Counted from the first letter of the stretch, positions 26,748 through 36,079 are shown. The stretch is 64,000 nt of DNA from HXMU1420-2 sp034670145 (GCA_034670145.1 JAXMOA010000018.1:62001-126000); one strand, 5' to 3'. Numbers and translations: made by a program. The notes: generated by a model not told the origin, from the letters alone.

Positions 26748-27425
26748 TCAGAACCGTTCGACCCAGGGGCGCAGCTCGATCTCCCAGGCCCAGGATGATT
26801 TGGGCTGGTCCAGAAAATGCATATAGCTTTGTGCGATGCTGTCCGGGTCGAGCCGGCGGGCATCCTGATTTTCGGTATCAGGGGTGGCAATGCCGCCGTC
26901 GATCACGAAATGGCCGATATGGATTCCCTGTGGGTGCAGTTCGCGCGCCAGAGACTGGCACAGGCCGCGCAGGGCGAATTTGCCCATCGCGAAGGTCGAG
27001 GAATTCGGGTAGCCCTTGACCCCTGCTGATGCACCCGTGAAGAGCAGCGTGCCGGTGGCGCGGGCCAGCATCCGAGGCGTGGCGTGATGTGCCATGAGGA
27101 AGGCGCCATAGGCCGACACGAGGATTGCGTTTTCGACGGCCTCTGGATCCAGATCCTGCACCGGGCCTCGTACCCGGGCGCTGGGATTGTAGATCGCGAT
27201 CTCTAGTGGCTGTGGCTGGTCGTCGACCACGGCAAAGAGGTGCTCCATATCGGTCCGGTCGCGCGCATTACAGTTGACCAGTACCGCGTCTGTTTCACGG
27301 GCCAGATCGCTCAGGTCCGAGGTATCGCGTGCCGCCAGGACAATTCTGTGACCGCGGGCGTGCAGTTGGCGTGCAACCGAGGCTGAGAGGCCTGCGCCTG
27401 CGCCGATGATCAATGCTGTTGCCAT
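26748..27425 (-). CDS. Atypical SDR with Phe in place of the catalytic Tyr
   Basis: The ATG at 27425 (GGGGAGAG upstream) gives 225 residues. The Rossmann motif is GAGAGLSASVA and the strand after it (IVLAARD) is typical. In the active site the expected Tyr-x3-Lys reads STFAMGKFAL, so Tyr is Phe while Lys is kept; Ser is present in FTGASAGVKG. This suggests altered or no dehydrogenase chemistry, although I recall related SDRs with the same change. It diverges from the Rieske oxygenase gene at 27644. Confidence 0.8.
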   Translation of the reverse strand: MATALIIGAGAGLSASVARQLHARGHRIVLAARDTSDLSDLARETDAVLVNCNARDRTDMEHLFAVVDDQPQPLEIAIYNPSARVRGPVQDLDPEAVENAILVSAYGAFLMAHHATPRMLARATGTLLFTGASAGVKGYPNSSTFAMGKFALRGLCQSLARELHPQGIHIGHFVIDGGIATPDTENQDARRLDPDSIAQSYMHFLDQPKSSWAWEIELRPWVERF

Positions 27426-27565
27426 ATCTCTCCCCTTTGTGTGGTGCGATCCTGCCATGGCTGTGGCGATTGCGCGAATGATTTTGCGCGGGATGTTTGA
27501 TTGGCCAGCTTTTGCGCAGGCCCGATGGGCTGTGCCCTGCGCTGATCAAAGCACGAGCGGCGGAG

Positions 27566-27596
27566 CCGAAAACATGCAGGCAGGCGGCGTTTTCGG
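27566..27596. promoter_or_regulatory. 8-base inverted repeat upstream of the 27644 Rieske gene
   Basis: CCGAAAAC (27566-27573) and GTTTTCGG (27589-27596) are perfect inverted repeats with a 15-base spacer, centred about 63 bases before the ATG in the 218-base divergent region. It could be an operator or an mRNA hairpin. Confidence 0.35.
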
Positions 27597-27643
27597 GTGT
27601 CGGCTGGTTGCGTCCCGGGGGTGTCCGCTGGATAGTGCCGGGT

Positions 27644-28699
27644 ATGTTTTTGCCGATAGACCGCACCAAACCCGCCTCGCCTTTGCCCCGCAATTGCAGC
27701 TTTTCCGAAAGCGATTGGCAGGTCCTGTCGCAATTCTGGCATCCGATCGCCTATTGCCATGACATTGCCGACAGCCCCGTGCGGGCGCAGTTGCTGGATG
27801 TGGATCTGGTGATCTGGCGGACCTCGGCCGGATTGTCGGTGGCGCGGGATCTGTGCCCGCATCGCGGGACGCGGATCAGCGCTGGGCGGGTGGATGGCGA
27901 CAGTCTGATTTGCCCCATGCATGGGCTGCATTTTGATCCGGATGGGAGATGCTCCAAGATCCCGTCAAACCCCGATCAGACTGCCCGCCCTTCGCCGCGT
28001 TTGCGTCTGCAATCGCTGCTGTGTCAGGAACGGTATGGCATTTTGTGGACATGTCTGTCGGAGGATCCGATCTGGCCCTTGCCCGATTGGCCCGGCATCC
28101 GGGATGACGCGTTGAAGAATGTCTATGTGCCCTCGGGCACCTGGCGGGCTGCGGCCAGTCGGCATGTTGAGAATTTCAATGATGTGGCGCATTTCCCCTG
28201 GGTCCATACCGAAACCTTTGGCGGCAATGAGGAAGATCGCTTTCCCAGCTACAAGGTGCATGAGACCGACTATGGGCTGACGTTTGACATCGGCTATGAC
28301 GAGGGCGGCAACCGGTTTCCGGATGACGTGCCGGGGGATCATCGGCATGTGGTGTATACCTATCAGCTGACCTTTCCTTTTTCGACGATCATCCTGATCC
28401 AGCCCAATGACAGCGAATATGTTCAGTATTTCGCAGATACGGTTTGCCCTGTGTCCGCCTATGAGACGCGCATTTTTCAGGTGGCAACAGATACAACCGG
28501 GGTCCCGGACGAGGCGTTTCTGATCAAGGAGAGCCTGATGATCAACGATGAGGATCAGGCCCTGGTCGAGGCGCAGCGGCCCGAGGATCTGCCGTTGGAC
28601 ATTCGCGATGAGGTGCATATTCCGGCGGATGCGATGTCGGTGGCCTATCGCCGGGCGCTGGTCAAGCGGTTTGGGTTGGGCGCCCCGCTTGCGAGCTGA
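27644..28699 (+). CDS. Rieske non-heme iron oxygenase, VanA/NdmA-like
   Basis: The 351-residue protein is a full single-chain oxygenase. The Rieske site is Cys71-x-His73 and Cys90-x2-His93 (CPHRG, CPMHGLHF). The mononuclear iron motif is Asp180-x2-His183-x4-His188 (ENFNDVAHFPWVH). The C-terminal DEDQALVEAQRPEDLPLD is typical of the vanillate demethylase group and its N-demethylase relatives. No reductase lies nearby. The ribosome site is weak at the chosen ATG. Its 3' end overlaps the convergent guanine deaminase gene by 38 bases. Given the purine genes next door, N- or O-demethylation is a reasonable guess, not a demonstrated function. Confidence 0.85.
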   Translation: MFLPIDRTKPASPLPRNCSFSESDWQVLSQFWHPIAYCHDIADSPVRAQLLDVDLVIWRTSAGLSVARDLCPHRGTRISAGRVDGDSLICPMHGLHFDPDGRCSKIPSNPDQTARPSPRLRLQSLLCQERYGILWTCLSEDPIWPLPDWPGIRDDALKNVYVPSGTWRAAASRHVENFNDVAHFPWVHTETFGGNEEDRFPSYKVHETDYGLTFDIGYDEGGNRFPDDVPGDHRHVVYTYQLTFPFSTIILIQPNDSEYVQYFADTVCPVSAYETRIFQVATDTTGVPDEAFLIKESLMINDEDQALVEAQRPEDLPLDIRDEVHIPADAMSVAYRRALVKRFGLGAPLAS

Positions 28700-29969
28700 C
28701 GACCCGGCCTGCAACCCAGGTTGCGGCGATGTCGGCGGCTGTGGCACGCATGACGATTTTCTGCAGGTGATCCGAGGCCGGGCCAAAGGCGTCGGGCAGG
28801 TCGACCAGTACGGCATCAAATTGCAGGCCCGGGGCGAAACAGCCGACAGGCAGGTCCAGAACCTGCGCTCCGCCCATGGTGGCCAGCCAGAAGGCATCGC
28901 GGAAATCGACCCGGCTGTCGGGCACGCCACGTTGTCCCGCCGGGGTGTCGCGGTCTACGCCGTCTTCCAACATGCGGGACGCAATGACCGAGGCGCGGGC
29001 GTTGTCCAGCAGAAAGGCGCTGGGCCCGCCGGACACATCCGTGCCCAGCCCCACATGCACGGCCTTGTCCAGGGCACGGCGCAAGGGGAAAGCGGCATTT
29101 CCGAAAAAGGCGTTGGACAGGGGGCAATGGGCGATGCCCGACCCCCGGCTGTGAATCAGATCCAGATCTTCGCTGCCGATAAAGCCGCCATGGGCCAGAA
29201 CCGTGCGTCGGGTCAGCAGGCCGAACTGATCCAGTGCCTGGGTGTCTGTCATGCCCATGCGGTCCAGCACATGGGAGTGTTCCCAGTCGCTTTCGGAGCA
29301 ATGGGTTTGCACGGGCGCGCCGGTTTCACGGGCCAGTTCGCCCAATCCCTTTAATGCGGCGTCGCTGCAGGCCGGAATGAAACGGGGGGTGATGACCGGT
29401 TCGACCAGATGATTGCCCGGCATCGCGCGCACCGCATCCACGAAAGCGGCTGTGTCTGCGATGGCGGCCTCGGCGTCCGGGTCGCGGTAATAGTCCGGGC
29501 AGCCTTCGGGCAGATCCATGGCGACACGCCCGACCAGCGCGCGCTGGCCCTGCTCCAGGCATGTTTGCGCCAGTTTCAGGCTGGCCGGTCCATGGATGGT
29601 GGCGAAATAGACCGCCGTTGTGGTGCCAAGCGCCAGCAACCGGCGCACCAGTGCCTGATAAACCTCGCTGGCATAGGCCAGATCTGCAAAGCGGGCTTCC
29701 AGCGGGAATGTGTGTTTGAAGAGCCAGTCTTCGAGGGGGACATCCAGTGCAGTGCCCAATTGCGGGAATTGCGGAGCATGAATGTGCAGGTCCACAAAAC
29801 CGGGCAACAGCACGCCCTGATCCCGCAGATCCAGGGCCTGGGCGGATGTTCCCCCCGGTGTGATCGAGTCGATCTGCCCTGTGTCCGAGATGGAAACGAG
29901 CGCATCATCAATGCGCTCGATCCGGCCCCGTTCGGGGCTGTGTATGAGATGTGCGAGGACCGCTGGCAT
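28662..29969 (-). CDS. guaD: Guanine deaminase (amidohydrolase family)
   Basis: The 435-residue cytosolic zinc enzyme converts guanine to xanthine. It has the zinc motif in PGFVDLHIHAPQFPQLG, the guanine-deaminase-specific Gln-containing PQF/PQL segment, THCSESDWEH, AHGGFIGSEDL and the metal Asp in GLGTDVSGG. It is the last gene of the minus-strand purine operon, and its ATG overlaps the stop of the BMP-protein gene (TAATG). Its 3' end overlaps the Rieske gene on the other strand. Length is normal. Confidence 0.92.
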   Translation of the reverse strand: MPAVLAHLIHSPERGRIERIDDALVSISDTGQIDSITPGGTSAQALDLRDQGVLLPGFVDLHIHAPQFPQLGTALDVPLEDWLFKHTFPLEARFADLAYASEVYQALVRRLLALGTTTAVYFATIHGPASLKLAQTCLEQGQRALVGRVAMDLPEGCPDYYRDPDAEAAIADTAAFVDAVRAMPGNHLVEPVITPRFIPACSDAALKGLGELARETGAPVQTHCSESDWEHSHVLDRMGMTDTQALDQFGLLTRRTVLAHGGFIGSEDLDLIHSRGSGIAHCPLSNAFFGNAAFPLRRALDKAVHVGLGTDVSGGPSAFLLDNARASVIASRMLEDGVDRDTPAGQRGVPDSRVDFRDAFWLATMGGAQVLDLPVGCFAPGLQFDAVLVDLPDAFGPASDHLQKIVMRATAADIAATWVAGRVVSSQAGRPTQTA

Positions 29970-31042
29970 TATTTTGGCAGACTGGTTTCCACGCCCTCGA
30001 CCAACCAGTTGATGCCCAGCAGGTCTCCGTCTGCGATTGTGACGCCTTCGGCCAGCATCTCGGTCCCGTCCTGGGCGGTGATTGGCCCGGTCAGCGGATG
30101 GAATGTGCCCGCTTTGATGCCATCGGCTGCTGCCGTGATTTTGGCCATCGCATCGGACGAAATCTTGTCCGACCAGCTTTTGACGTCAACGGCGCCGTCG
30201 GCCATGCCGCCCCAATAGGCGGTGCCTTCGAAGGTGCCGTCTATGGTGGCCTGTGCGGAGTCGATGAAGAAGTTCGACCAATCCGCGATCTGAGAGGCCA
30301 GCAGCCAGTTTGGCGCGTATTCCTTCATGTCGGAGGAGGTGTTGATGACCCATACGCCTTCTTCTTCGGCGACTGTAACGACCGAGGGGGTATCCTGATA
30401 CAGCGAATAGATCACGTCCGCCTGTTGGGCCATCAGGGCGCGGGCGCTGTCCTGGGCTTTTGGCGGATCGAACCAGGAGTTCAGCCAGACCACTTTGACC
30501 GTTGCATCAGGGTTGGTTTCCTGAAGGCCCAGGGTGAACGTGTTGATCATGCCAATCACTTCGGGGATTGCATAGGCGGCGACGATGCCCACAACCTTGG
30601 ATTCGGTAACGTCACCCGCAGCCATGCCGACCAGGTAGCTGCTTTCGTAGTTGCGGCTTTGGAAGTTGGAGAAGTTCGGCGCCAGTTTGTAGCCCGATGC
30701 ATGAATGAAGGTCATGTCCGGACGCTGCTGTGCCAGTTTCAGGCCGTCATTCATATAGCCGAAAGAGCCAAGCATGATCATCGTGGCACCCTGAGCTGCC
30801 ATCTGGTTCATGATCCGGCCTGCATCCGGGCCTTCGGGGACGTTTTCGACAAAGATGGTTTCGACCTTATCGCCGAAATGGGCCTCGATCGCCTCACGTC
30901 CGTGGTTGAGTTCGGACGACCAGCCGACATCTGCAACGGGGGATGGGTAGAGGAACCCGATTTTCAGTTTGTCTTCGGCCTGGGCCGAGACACCGACCAA
31001 CCCGGCGAGGGCGGCGGCAAGGGACAGTTTGAGTAGTCGCAT
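29969..31042 (-). CDS. BMP-family ABC transporter periplasmic binding protein
   Basis: The 357-residue protein has a signal peptide (cleavage near SAQAED) without a lipobox, then the BMP/PnrA fold: KIGFLYPSPVADVGWS at the start, GSFGYMNDGLKLAQ, FQSRNYESSYLVGMAAG and the Trp-rich hinge WLNSWFDPPKAQDSA. BMP proteins bind nucleosides or related purines. It belongs with the two permeases and the double ATPase upstream, and with guanine deaminase downstream, so purine or nucleoside import is well supported by context. The ribosome site is GGGAG. Confidence 0.9.
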   Translation of the reverse strand: MRLLKLSLAAALAGLVGVSAQAEDKLKIGFLYPSPVADVGWSSELNHGREAIEAHFGDKVETIFVENVPEGPDAGRIMNQMAAQGATMIMLGSFGYMNDGLKLAQQRPDMTFIHASGYKLAPNFSNFQSRNYESSYLVGMAAGDVTESKVVGIVAAYAIPEVIGMINTFTLGLQETNPDATVKVVWLNSWFDPPKAQDSARALMAQQADVIYSLYQDTPSVVTVAEEEGVWVINTSSDMKEYAPNWLLASQIADWSNFFIDSAQATIDGTFEGTAYWGGMADGAVDVKSWSDKISSDAMAKITAAADGIKAGTFHPLTGPITAQDGTEMLAEGVTIADGDLLGINWLVEGVETSLPK

Positions 31043-31057
31043 GAGGTAGTCTCCCTG

Positions 31058-31083
31058 TGTGTTTGTTATGTGTGTTTGTTATG
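31058..31083. repeat. 13-base perfect tandem duplication
   Basis: TGTGTTTGTTATG occurs twice in a row (31058-31070, 31071-31083), and a degraded third copy starts at 31084. The second copy covers the stop codon of the permease gene, so it looks like a small replication-slippage duplication in the 36-base gap before the BMP gene. Confidence 0.9.
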
Positions 31084-31996
31084 TGAGTTTGAGTGTCGCC
31101 CCGAGGCTGGCGGGGCTGTTTAGTCGAATGAAGGCGCGGTTTCGCGAGATGGCGGCGAGCATGATGATTGTGACGATGTAAGGCATGGCCGACATCAGCT
31201 GGCTGGGCAGGTTGACGCCAAAGGCCTGAATGGACAGTTCCAGCAAAGAGATGGAGCCGAAAAGATAGGCACCAAAGGCCACGCGCGGCACCATCCATGT
31301 GCCAAACACGGTCAGCGCCACAACGATCCAGCCTCGTCCGGCAATCATGCCCTCGGCCCAGAGCGGGGTGTAGGCGGTGGACATATAGGCGCCACCAACC
31401 CCGGCCATTGCGCCACCAAAGGCGACACATCCCGCACGGATCAGGCGGACCTTCATACCCAGCGCATGGGCATTGAGCGGGCTTTCCCCCACCGCGCGGA
31501 TTGTCAGGCCCAGCTTGGTTCGGTTCAGGACATACCAGATCGTCGGGATCAGCAGGATCGAGAGGTAAACCATTACGTCCAGCTGGAAGAACATTGGGCC
31601 AATGATCGGCAGATCCGCCAGCGGGCCCAACGGCGCATCCGGAAGGCCGGGCAATGTTTTGCTTTCATACCGTTTGCCGATGGCCGAGGAGAGACCGAGC
31701 CCCAGAATACCGATGGCCAGCCCCGAGGCCGTCTGGTTGGCGCGAAACACCAGGGTCAGCGTGGCAAAAACCAGCGATAGCATGGCCCCCAGGGTCGCTC
31801 CGGCCAGGAAGCCGATGGTATAAGACCCCGAAACCGTGGCCGCGACAAAGCCCATGGCAGCGCCAGTGGCCATCATGCCTTCGATACCCAGGTTGAGCAT
31901 GCCGGATTTCTCGGCCACCAGCTCTCCCATGGCGGCAAAGATTAGCGCGGTTGCGGCGGCGAATGTGCCGCTGACCATGAATATGAGTACGTCCAT
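31079..31996 (-). CDS. BMP-type ABC transporter permease (second subunit)
   Basis: The 305-residue membrane protein has about eight to ten hydrophobic helices and the conserved NLGIEGMM segment near residue 36 of nucleoside/simple-sugar permeases of the BPD_transp_2 family, plus the EAA-like loop LTIRAVGESPLNAHALGM. It overlaps the stop of the other permease gene by one base (TGATG), showing tight coupling. It forms the heterodimeric channel with that protein. Confidence 0.9.
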   Translation of the reverse strand: MDVLIFMVSGTFAAATALIFAAMGELVAEKSGMLNLGIEGMMATGAAMGFVAATVSGSYTIGFLAGATLGAMLSLVFATLTLVFRANQTASGLAIGILGLGLSSAIGKRYESKTLPGLPDAPLGPLADLPIIGPMFFQLDVMVYLSILLIPTIWYVLNRTKLGLTIRAVGESPLNAHALGMKVRLIRAGCVAFGGAMAGVGGAYMSTAYTPLWAEGMIAGRGWIVVALTVFGTWMVPRVAFGAYLFGSISLLELSIQAFGVNLPSQLMSAMPYIVTIIMLAAISRNRAFIRLNSPASLGATLKLT

Positions 31997-33081
31997 CAGG
32001 TGGCTTCCTCTTTGACCCAGCGGATTTTGGAAGTCAGCAGGAGTGAGCAGGCCAGATAGAAGATCAGCAACATGCCCTGCAGGATGCCCGTGACAGCGTT
32101 GGGCACGCCCACGCTGAGCAGGGCGAAATCTCCTCCGACGTAGACCAGGGCCATGATGGCCGAGGCAAACAAGATGCCGATCGGGTGCAATCCGCCCAAA
32201 ACGGCAACGATGATCCCGGCGTAACCGTAGCCCGGCGAGATGTTGCGCTGGAGCATGCCGAGCGGTCCGGCGACCTCTCCGACGCCAGCAAGACCTGCGG
32301 CTCCGCCCGAGACCAGCAGGGCCAGCCAGACGGCGCGTTTGGAGGAAAACCCGGCATAGGTCGCGGCCCCCGAGGCCAGCCCGCCGACCGAGAGCTTGTA
32401 GCCTGCAAAGCTGTAGCGGACAAAGATATAGGCTGCGGCGGTTGCCACCAGGCCCATCCAAAGCGAGGCATTGGCGCGGGTTCCGGTGATCAGCAGTGGA
32501 AAGGTCGCGTTTTGGCCAAAGCTGATGGATTGCGGGAAATTGAACCCCATCGGATCCTTGAGCGGGCCGGTCACCAGGTAGTAGAGCAGCTGGAGCGCAA
32601 CGCTGGTCAGCATGAAGGTCACGAGGATTTCGTTTGCGTTGAATTGCGTGCGCAGGAATGCCGCGATGGCAGCCCAGGCCATGCCCGCCAGCATCCCCGC
32701 CAGGATCATTCCCGGCAACAAGAGTACCGTTGTAGTGCCGTCAAATGCGATCGCCATCATGGAGGCCGCGATTGCCCCCAATATCAACTGCCCCTCGGCC
32801 CCGATGTTCCAGACCTGAGCGCGGAAACCAATGGCCAGACCCTGTGCGATCAGCAACAGAGGCGCCATTTTCAGCAACACTTCGCCAATACCATAGCGGG
32901 TGAGCAGCGGTTCGATGAATACGGCCTTTAGCCCTTTGAGTGGGGACACCCCATAGATTGCAAACAGCACGCCGCTGCCAATACAGGTCAGCAACAGGGC
33001 CAGCGCGGCCACCTGTAGCGGTGCGAACATGGCGTGTTCTGTGCGGGCTTCGACGACCAGTCTGGATCTGGAACTAGGCAT
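31996..33081 (-). CDS. BMP-type ABC transporter permease (first subunit)
   Basis: The 361-residue membrane protein has a longer N-terminal cytoplasmic part, the WNIGAEGQLILGAIAA segment (the counterpart of the NLGIEG motif) and the loop YKLSVGGLASGAATYAG. It is the usual first permease of nucleoside-type importers. Its start overlaps the ATPase gene by 8 bases and its stop overlaps the second permease by one base. Confidence 0.9.
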   Translation of the reverse strand: MPSSRSRLVVEARTEHAMFAPLQVAALALLLTCIGSGVLFAIYGVSPLKGLKAVFIEPLLTRYGIGEVLLKMAPLLLIAQGLAIGFRAQVWNIGAEGQLILGAIAASMMAIAFDGTTTVLLLPGMILAGMLAGMAWAAIAAFLRTQFNANEILVTFMLTSVALQLLYYLVTGPLKDPMGFNFPQSISFGQNATFPLLITGTRANASLWMGLVATAAAYIFVRYSFAGYKLSVGGLASGAATYAGFSSKRAVWLALLVSGGAAGLAGVGEVAGPLGMLQRNISPGYGYAGIIVAVLGGLHPIGILFASAIMALVYVGGDFALLSVGVPNAVTGILQGMLLIFYLACSLLLTSKIRWVKEEAT

Positions 33082-34588
33082 GGGTCACCTCGAGCGCATC
33101 GAAATCGCCGGCCATGGCCAGCCCCACATGATCAATGTCAGTCTCGCGCACGGCCACAGAGCCTGACAGGCGGCCCCGGAACATGACCTGAATGCGGTCG
33201 CAGACCTCCATCAATTCTTCCAGCTCTTCAGAGACGATGAGCAGGGCAACGCCCGCATCGCGCAGATCCAGAAACTTTTGCCGTATCGCAGCTGCGGCGC
33301 CGACGTCGACACCCCAGGTGGGTTGCGCCGCGATCAACACCTTGGGCGAGAGGGTGAGTTCGCGCCCAACGATGAATTTCTGCAAATTGCCCCCTGACAG
33401 CGATTGAGCCGGTGCCCCCGGTCCGCTGCAGCGCACGTCCATGGCCTGGATCGTGTCCTGAGCCCGGCGTTTGCGCGCGCCCAGACGTAGAAAGCCCCAA
33501 TTCAACAGACCCCGGTGAAAGGTGGTCAGCCCCGCGTTTTCGGCCAGCGAATGGCCCGGCACGGCGCCTCGGCCCAGGCGTTCCTCGGGGATGAAATGCA
33601 GGCCCAGTTTGCGCCGCTGGTCAGGGCCCAGCGCGCCGATGTTTGTACCGCTGAGCTGGACCGAGTCGCTTTGCGTGCGGATCTCACCTGCCAGCGCGCG
33701 GGTCAGCGCGTCCTGGCCGTTGCCCGAAACACCGGCAATTCCGAGGATGTCACCGCCCTTTAGCGTCAGGGCCAGATCCGTGAGTTTGGGTGCATAGGGG
33801 TTTTCGGGGGTATGGTTCAGCCCGCGAACCGTCAGAATTGCCGGGCCTGCGACCGTGTCCTTGTTATGTGCGGGGGCTGCGATTTCCTGGCCGATCATCA
33901 GCTGTGTCAGGCTTTTGGCCGTTTCCGTGCGCGGATCGACCCGCCCGACCACGCGGCCACCGCGCATGATGGTGGCTGTGTCACACAGGCTGCGGATTTC
34001 TTCGAGCTTATGCGAGATGAACACGATGCCAATCCCGTTGGCCGACAGGGCGCGCAAGGTTTCAAAGAGTTTCGCAATGCCCTGCGGAGGGAGCACCGAT
34101 GTGGGTTCGTCCAGGATAATCAGCTTGGGCTCTTGCAGGATGCAGCGCAGGATTTCGATACGCTGGCGTTCCCCCACGGTCAGGCTGTGGACGCGGGCGT
34201 CCGGTTCGACATCCAGCCCGAACTGTGCCGAAGCCGTTCGGATGCGATCAGAAAGCTCTGACAGGCTGCCCGGTACGGCGAGCGAGATGTTTTCTGTCAC
34301 TGTGAGGGTTTCGAACAGTGAAAAATGTTGAAACACCATGCCGATGCCCAGCTGTCGGGCGCGGGCGGGCGAGGTGATCTCGACCGGGGTGCCGTTCCAG
34401 GCGATGGTGCCGGCATCCGGGCGAACGACCCCGTAGATGAGCTTCATCAACGTCGATTTTCCAGCGCCATTTTCGCCCAGCACAGCATGAATGCGGCCGG
34501 CATCAACAGCAAAGTCGACGGAGTCATTGGCCAGCGTCGCTCCGTAGGCTTTGGTCATGCCTTCTATGCGCAGAAGGGGCTCAGCCAT
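33074..34588 (-). CDS. Double-domain ABC transporter ATPase for nucleoside/purine import
   Basis: The ATG at 34588 gives 504 residues holding two ABC domains in tandem. The first has a normal Walker A (GENGAGKST), an LTVGERQRIEIL signature and LIILDEPTSVL. The second has the degenerate Walker A (GVSGNGQD) and LSGGNLQKFIVGRE, as in RbsA- and NupO-type ATPases. Only the first pair of sites is likely fully active. It overlaps the GST gene by 8 bases and the first permease gene by 8. Confidence 0.92.
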   Translation of the reverse strand: MAEPLLRIEGMTKAYGATLANDSVDFAVDAGRIHAVLGENGAGKSTLMKLIYGVVRPDAGTIAWNGTPVEITSPARARQLGIGMVFQHFSLFETLTVTENISLAVPGSLSELSDRIRTASAQFGLDVEPDARVHSLTVGERQRIEILRCILQEPKLIILDEPTSVLPPQGIAKLFETLRALSANGIGIVFISHKLEEIRSLCDTATIMRGGRVVGRVDPRTETAKSLTQLMIGQEIAAPAHNKDTVAGPAILTVRGLNHTPENPYAPKLTDLALTLKGGDILGIAGVSGNGQDALTRALAGEIRTQSDSVQLSGTNIGALGPDQRRKLGLHFIPEERLGRGAVPGHSLAENAGLTTFHRGLLNWGFLRLGARKRRAQDTIQAMDVRCSGPGAPAQSLSGGNLQKFIVGRELTLSPKVLIAAQPTWGVDVGAAAAIRQKFLDLRDAGVALLIVSEELEELMEVCDRIQVMFRGRLSGSVAVRETDIDHVGLAMAGDFDALEVTHA

Positions 34589-35237
34589 TTGCTGCTTCGT
34601 TGAGTTCGTGCAGATAGTGGATGCCCGGCATGGTGATGAACCCGGGCAAGGCACGCACGGCATAAAGCCAGTTGCGGATGGCGGGGAAGCCATCGTGTTC
34701 AAGGCCCGCATCCGGGCTGAGCGCGACATAGGGGAAACAGGCGATGTCGGCGATGGTGGGATGATCCCCAACCAGCCACTGCCCGCCCTCGAGCACGCGA
34801 TCAGTCAGGGCCAGTTCAAAGGCCTGGAGGTCGCGCAGGGCGGCGGCCTTGACTGTGGGGCCATCGACGGGCCAGTCCAGCATGGAATGCAGCCGCGCCA
34901 GTCCCGCGCTGGAGGTCAGCCGATTGGCAAAGCCCAGCCATTCGCAGACGCGGGCCATATCCGTGGCATTCTGCGTTGGCAGCCAGCGGCCGGTATCATC
35001 ATGGGTGGCTGCCAGCCAGGTCAGCATGGCCTGGGTTTCGGTGAGCACCATGTCACCCGCCTGCAAGACAGGCAGCGTGCCCGCCGGGTTCAAGCGCAGG
35101 AACGCCTCGCTGCGGTGTTCGTAGCCCGGGTAGAAATCAACGCCGACCACATCGTATTTCACGCCCAGCAACGCGGCCATCAGCCGGATTTTGTAGCAAT
35201 TGCCGGACAGGACGTAATTGTAGAGGGTAAAGCTCAT
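34581..35237 (-). CDS. Glutathione S-transferase-like protein, possible NdmE counterpart
   Basis: A 218-residue protein with an N-terminal thioredoxin-like domain (LSGNCYKIRLMAALLGV; LNPAGTLPVLQ with the cis-Pro; LTETQAML) and an all-helical C-terminal domain (WLVGDHPTIADIACFPYV). The gene sits between the Rieske-less oxygenase subunit (4-base overlap) and the transporter ATPase (8-base overlap). In P. putida CBB5 a GST-like protein, NdmE, is a structural partner of the Rieske-less N7-demethylase NdmC. The same pairing here suggests this GST stabilises the oxygenase rather than conjugating glutathione; this is inference from gene order. Confidence 0.85.
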   Translation of the reverse strand: MSFTLYNYVLSGNCYKIRLMAALLGVKYDVVGVDFYPGYEHRSEAFLRLNPAGTLPVLQAGDMVLTETQAMLTWLAATHDDTGRWLPTQNATDMARVCEWLGFANRLTSSAGLARLHSMLDWPVDGPTVKAAALRDLQAFELALTDRVLEGGQWLVGDHPTIADIACFPYVALSPDAGLEHDGFPAIRNWLYAVRALPGFITMPGIHYLHELNEAANG

Positions 35238-36079
35238 GCGGCCTCGGTCAGGGCGCCATAAAACGCCCCTTTCTTTTTCAGCCAGCGGCGATAGGCGACT
35301 GACGTCATGTCAGAGCGGGTCGGGATCTCCATTCTGGGATCCAGCGGCAGGCGCACGGGCAATTGGTTTTCGAGGATGGATCGGTCCTGGAGGAAGATTT
35401 CCTGCTGGAACTGCACCAGGTCGGCAAAATGAGAGGTTTCGTCAATCAGTGCCATCCAGGGCCAGACGATGCATTCTTCGGGGCTGACGGGTTGCACGAA
35501 TATGGCGATGACATCCCATGCCTCGGGTCGGGGCGGGCAGGTTTTATAGAGCACCGCCGAGGTCGGGGCGGGCACGCGGTATTCATATTGTGTGGTGATC
35601 GCCTCGGTCGCGCTTTTGGCGGCCTGAGGCTGATAGAAACCGATTTGAGTGGCCCAGACCTCGTCCACGTCGTCGCGAATTTCGACCTTGTAGGGGGCGA
35701 CTTCGGTGTGGGGTTCGGCGCCCAGAATGTCGGTGTGGACAAACGGGAAATGCGCGATATCGAGGAAGTTTTCGACAGCGCGCAGGGGCGAGCAGCGCAC
35801 GCGTACCGCACCGCAGGGGACAAAGCGGCGGTCGGGTTCGTCGGCCTCGGTAATATCAAACAGCGGGCGCGGGGTGTCGCCGAGGGTCGTCCAGACGTGA
35901 TCATAGCGTATGACGGCAGGCCGTTCGGCGCCGGTGTCATCGGTGACACGGGGTGCGTCGGCGGTGCCGCTGATGCGGATCGGAGTGCCCAGAAGTTGTG
36001 TGTTGCGGGTGATGCCTGGCCCCATGTGCCCGGCCAGCGCGACAGCATACCAATCGTTGCGGGCGTAATCGAGGCTCAT
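35234..36079 (-). CDS. Rieske-less oxygenase catalytic subunit, NdmC-like
   Basis: The 281-residue protein aligns by eye with single-chain Rieske oxygenases at both ends but lacks the Rieske domain: after the opening NDWYAVALAGHM...LLGTPIRI, no CxH or CxxH occurs. The mononuclear iron site is kept: Asn104, Asp107-x2-His110-x4-His115 (NFLDIAHFPFVH) and a probable third ligand Asp232 (FLQDRSILENQ). The ending TSVAYRRWLKKKG is typical of the vanillate demethylase/N-demethylase group. It must take electrons from another protein, most likely the Rieske protein encoded just upstream with a 4-base ATGA overlap. The arrangement resembles NdmC; the substrate is inferred to be a methylated purine. Confidence 0.85.
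   Translation of the reverse strand: MSLDYARNDWYAVALAGHMGPGITRNTQLLGTPIRISGTADAPRVTDDTGAERPAVIRYDHVWTTLGDTPRPLFDITEADEPDRRFVPCGAVRVRCSPLRAVENFLDIAHFPFVHTDILGAEPHTEVAPYKVEIRDDVDEVWATQIGFYQPQAAKSATEAITTQYEYRVPAPTSAVLYKTCPPRPEAWDVIAIFVQPVSPEECIVWPWMALIDETSHFADLVQFQQEIFLQDRSILENQLPVRLPLDPRMEIPTRSDMTSVAYRRWLKKKGAFYGALTEAA

Noticed and set aside
36076..36079. A sequencing frameshift joining the Rieske and catalytic genes into one protein
   Set aside because: The catalytic protein has its own oxygenase-type N-terminus (NDWYAVALAGHM) and the Rieske protein has a full 110-residue C-terminal extension. A simple frameshift would not leave both.
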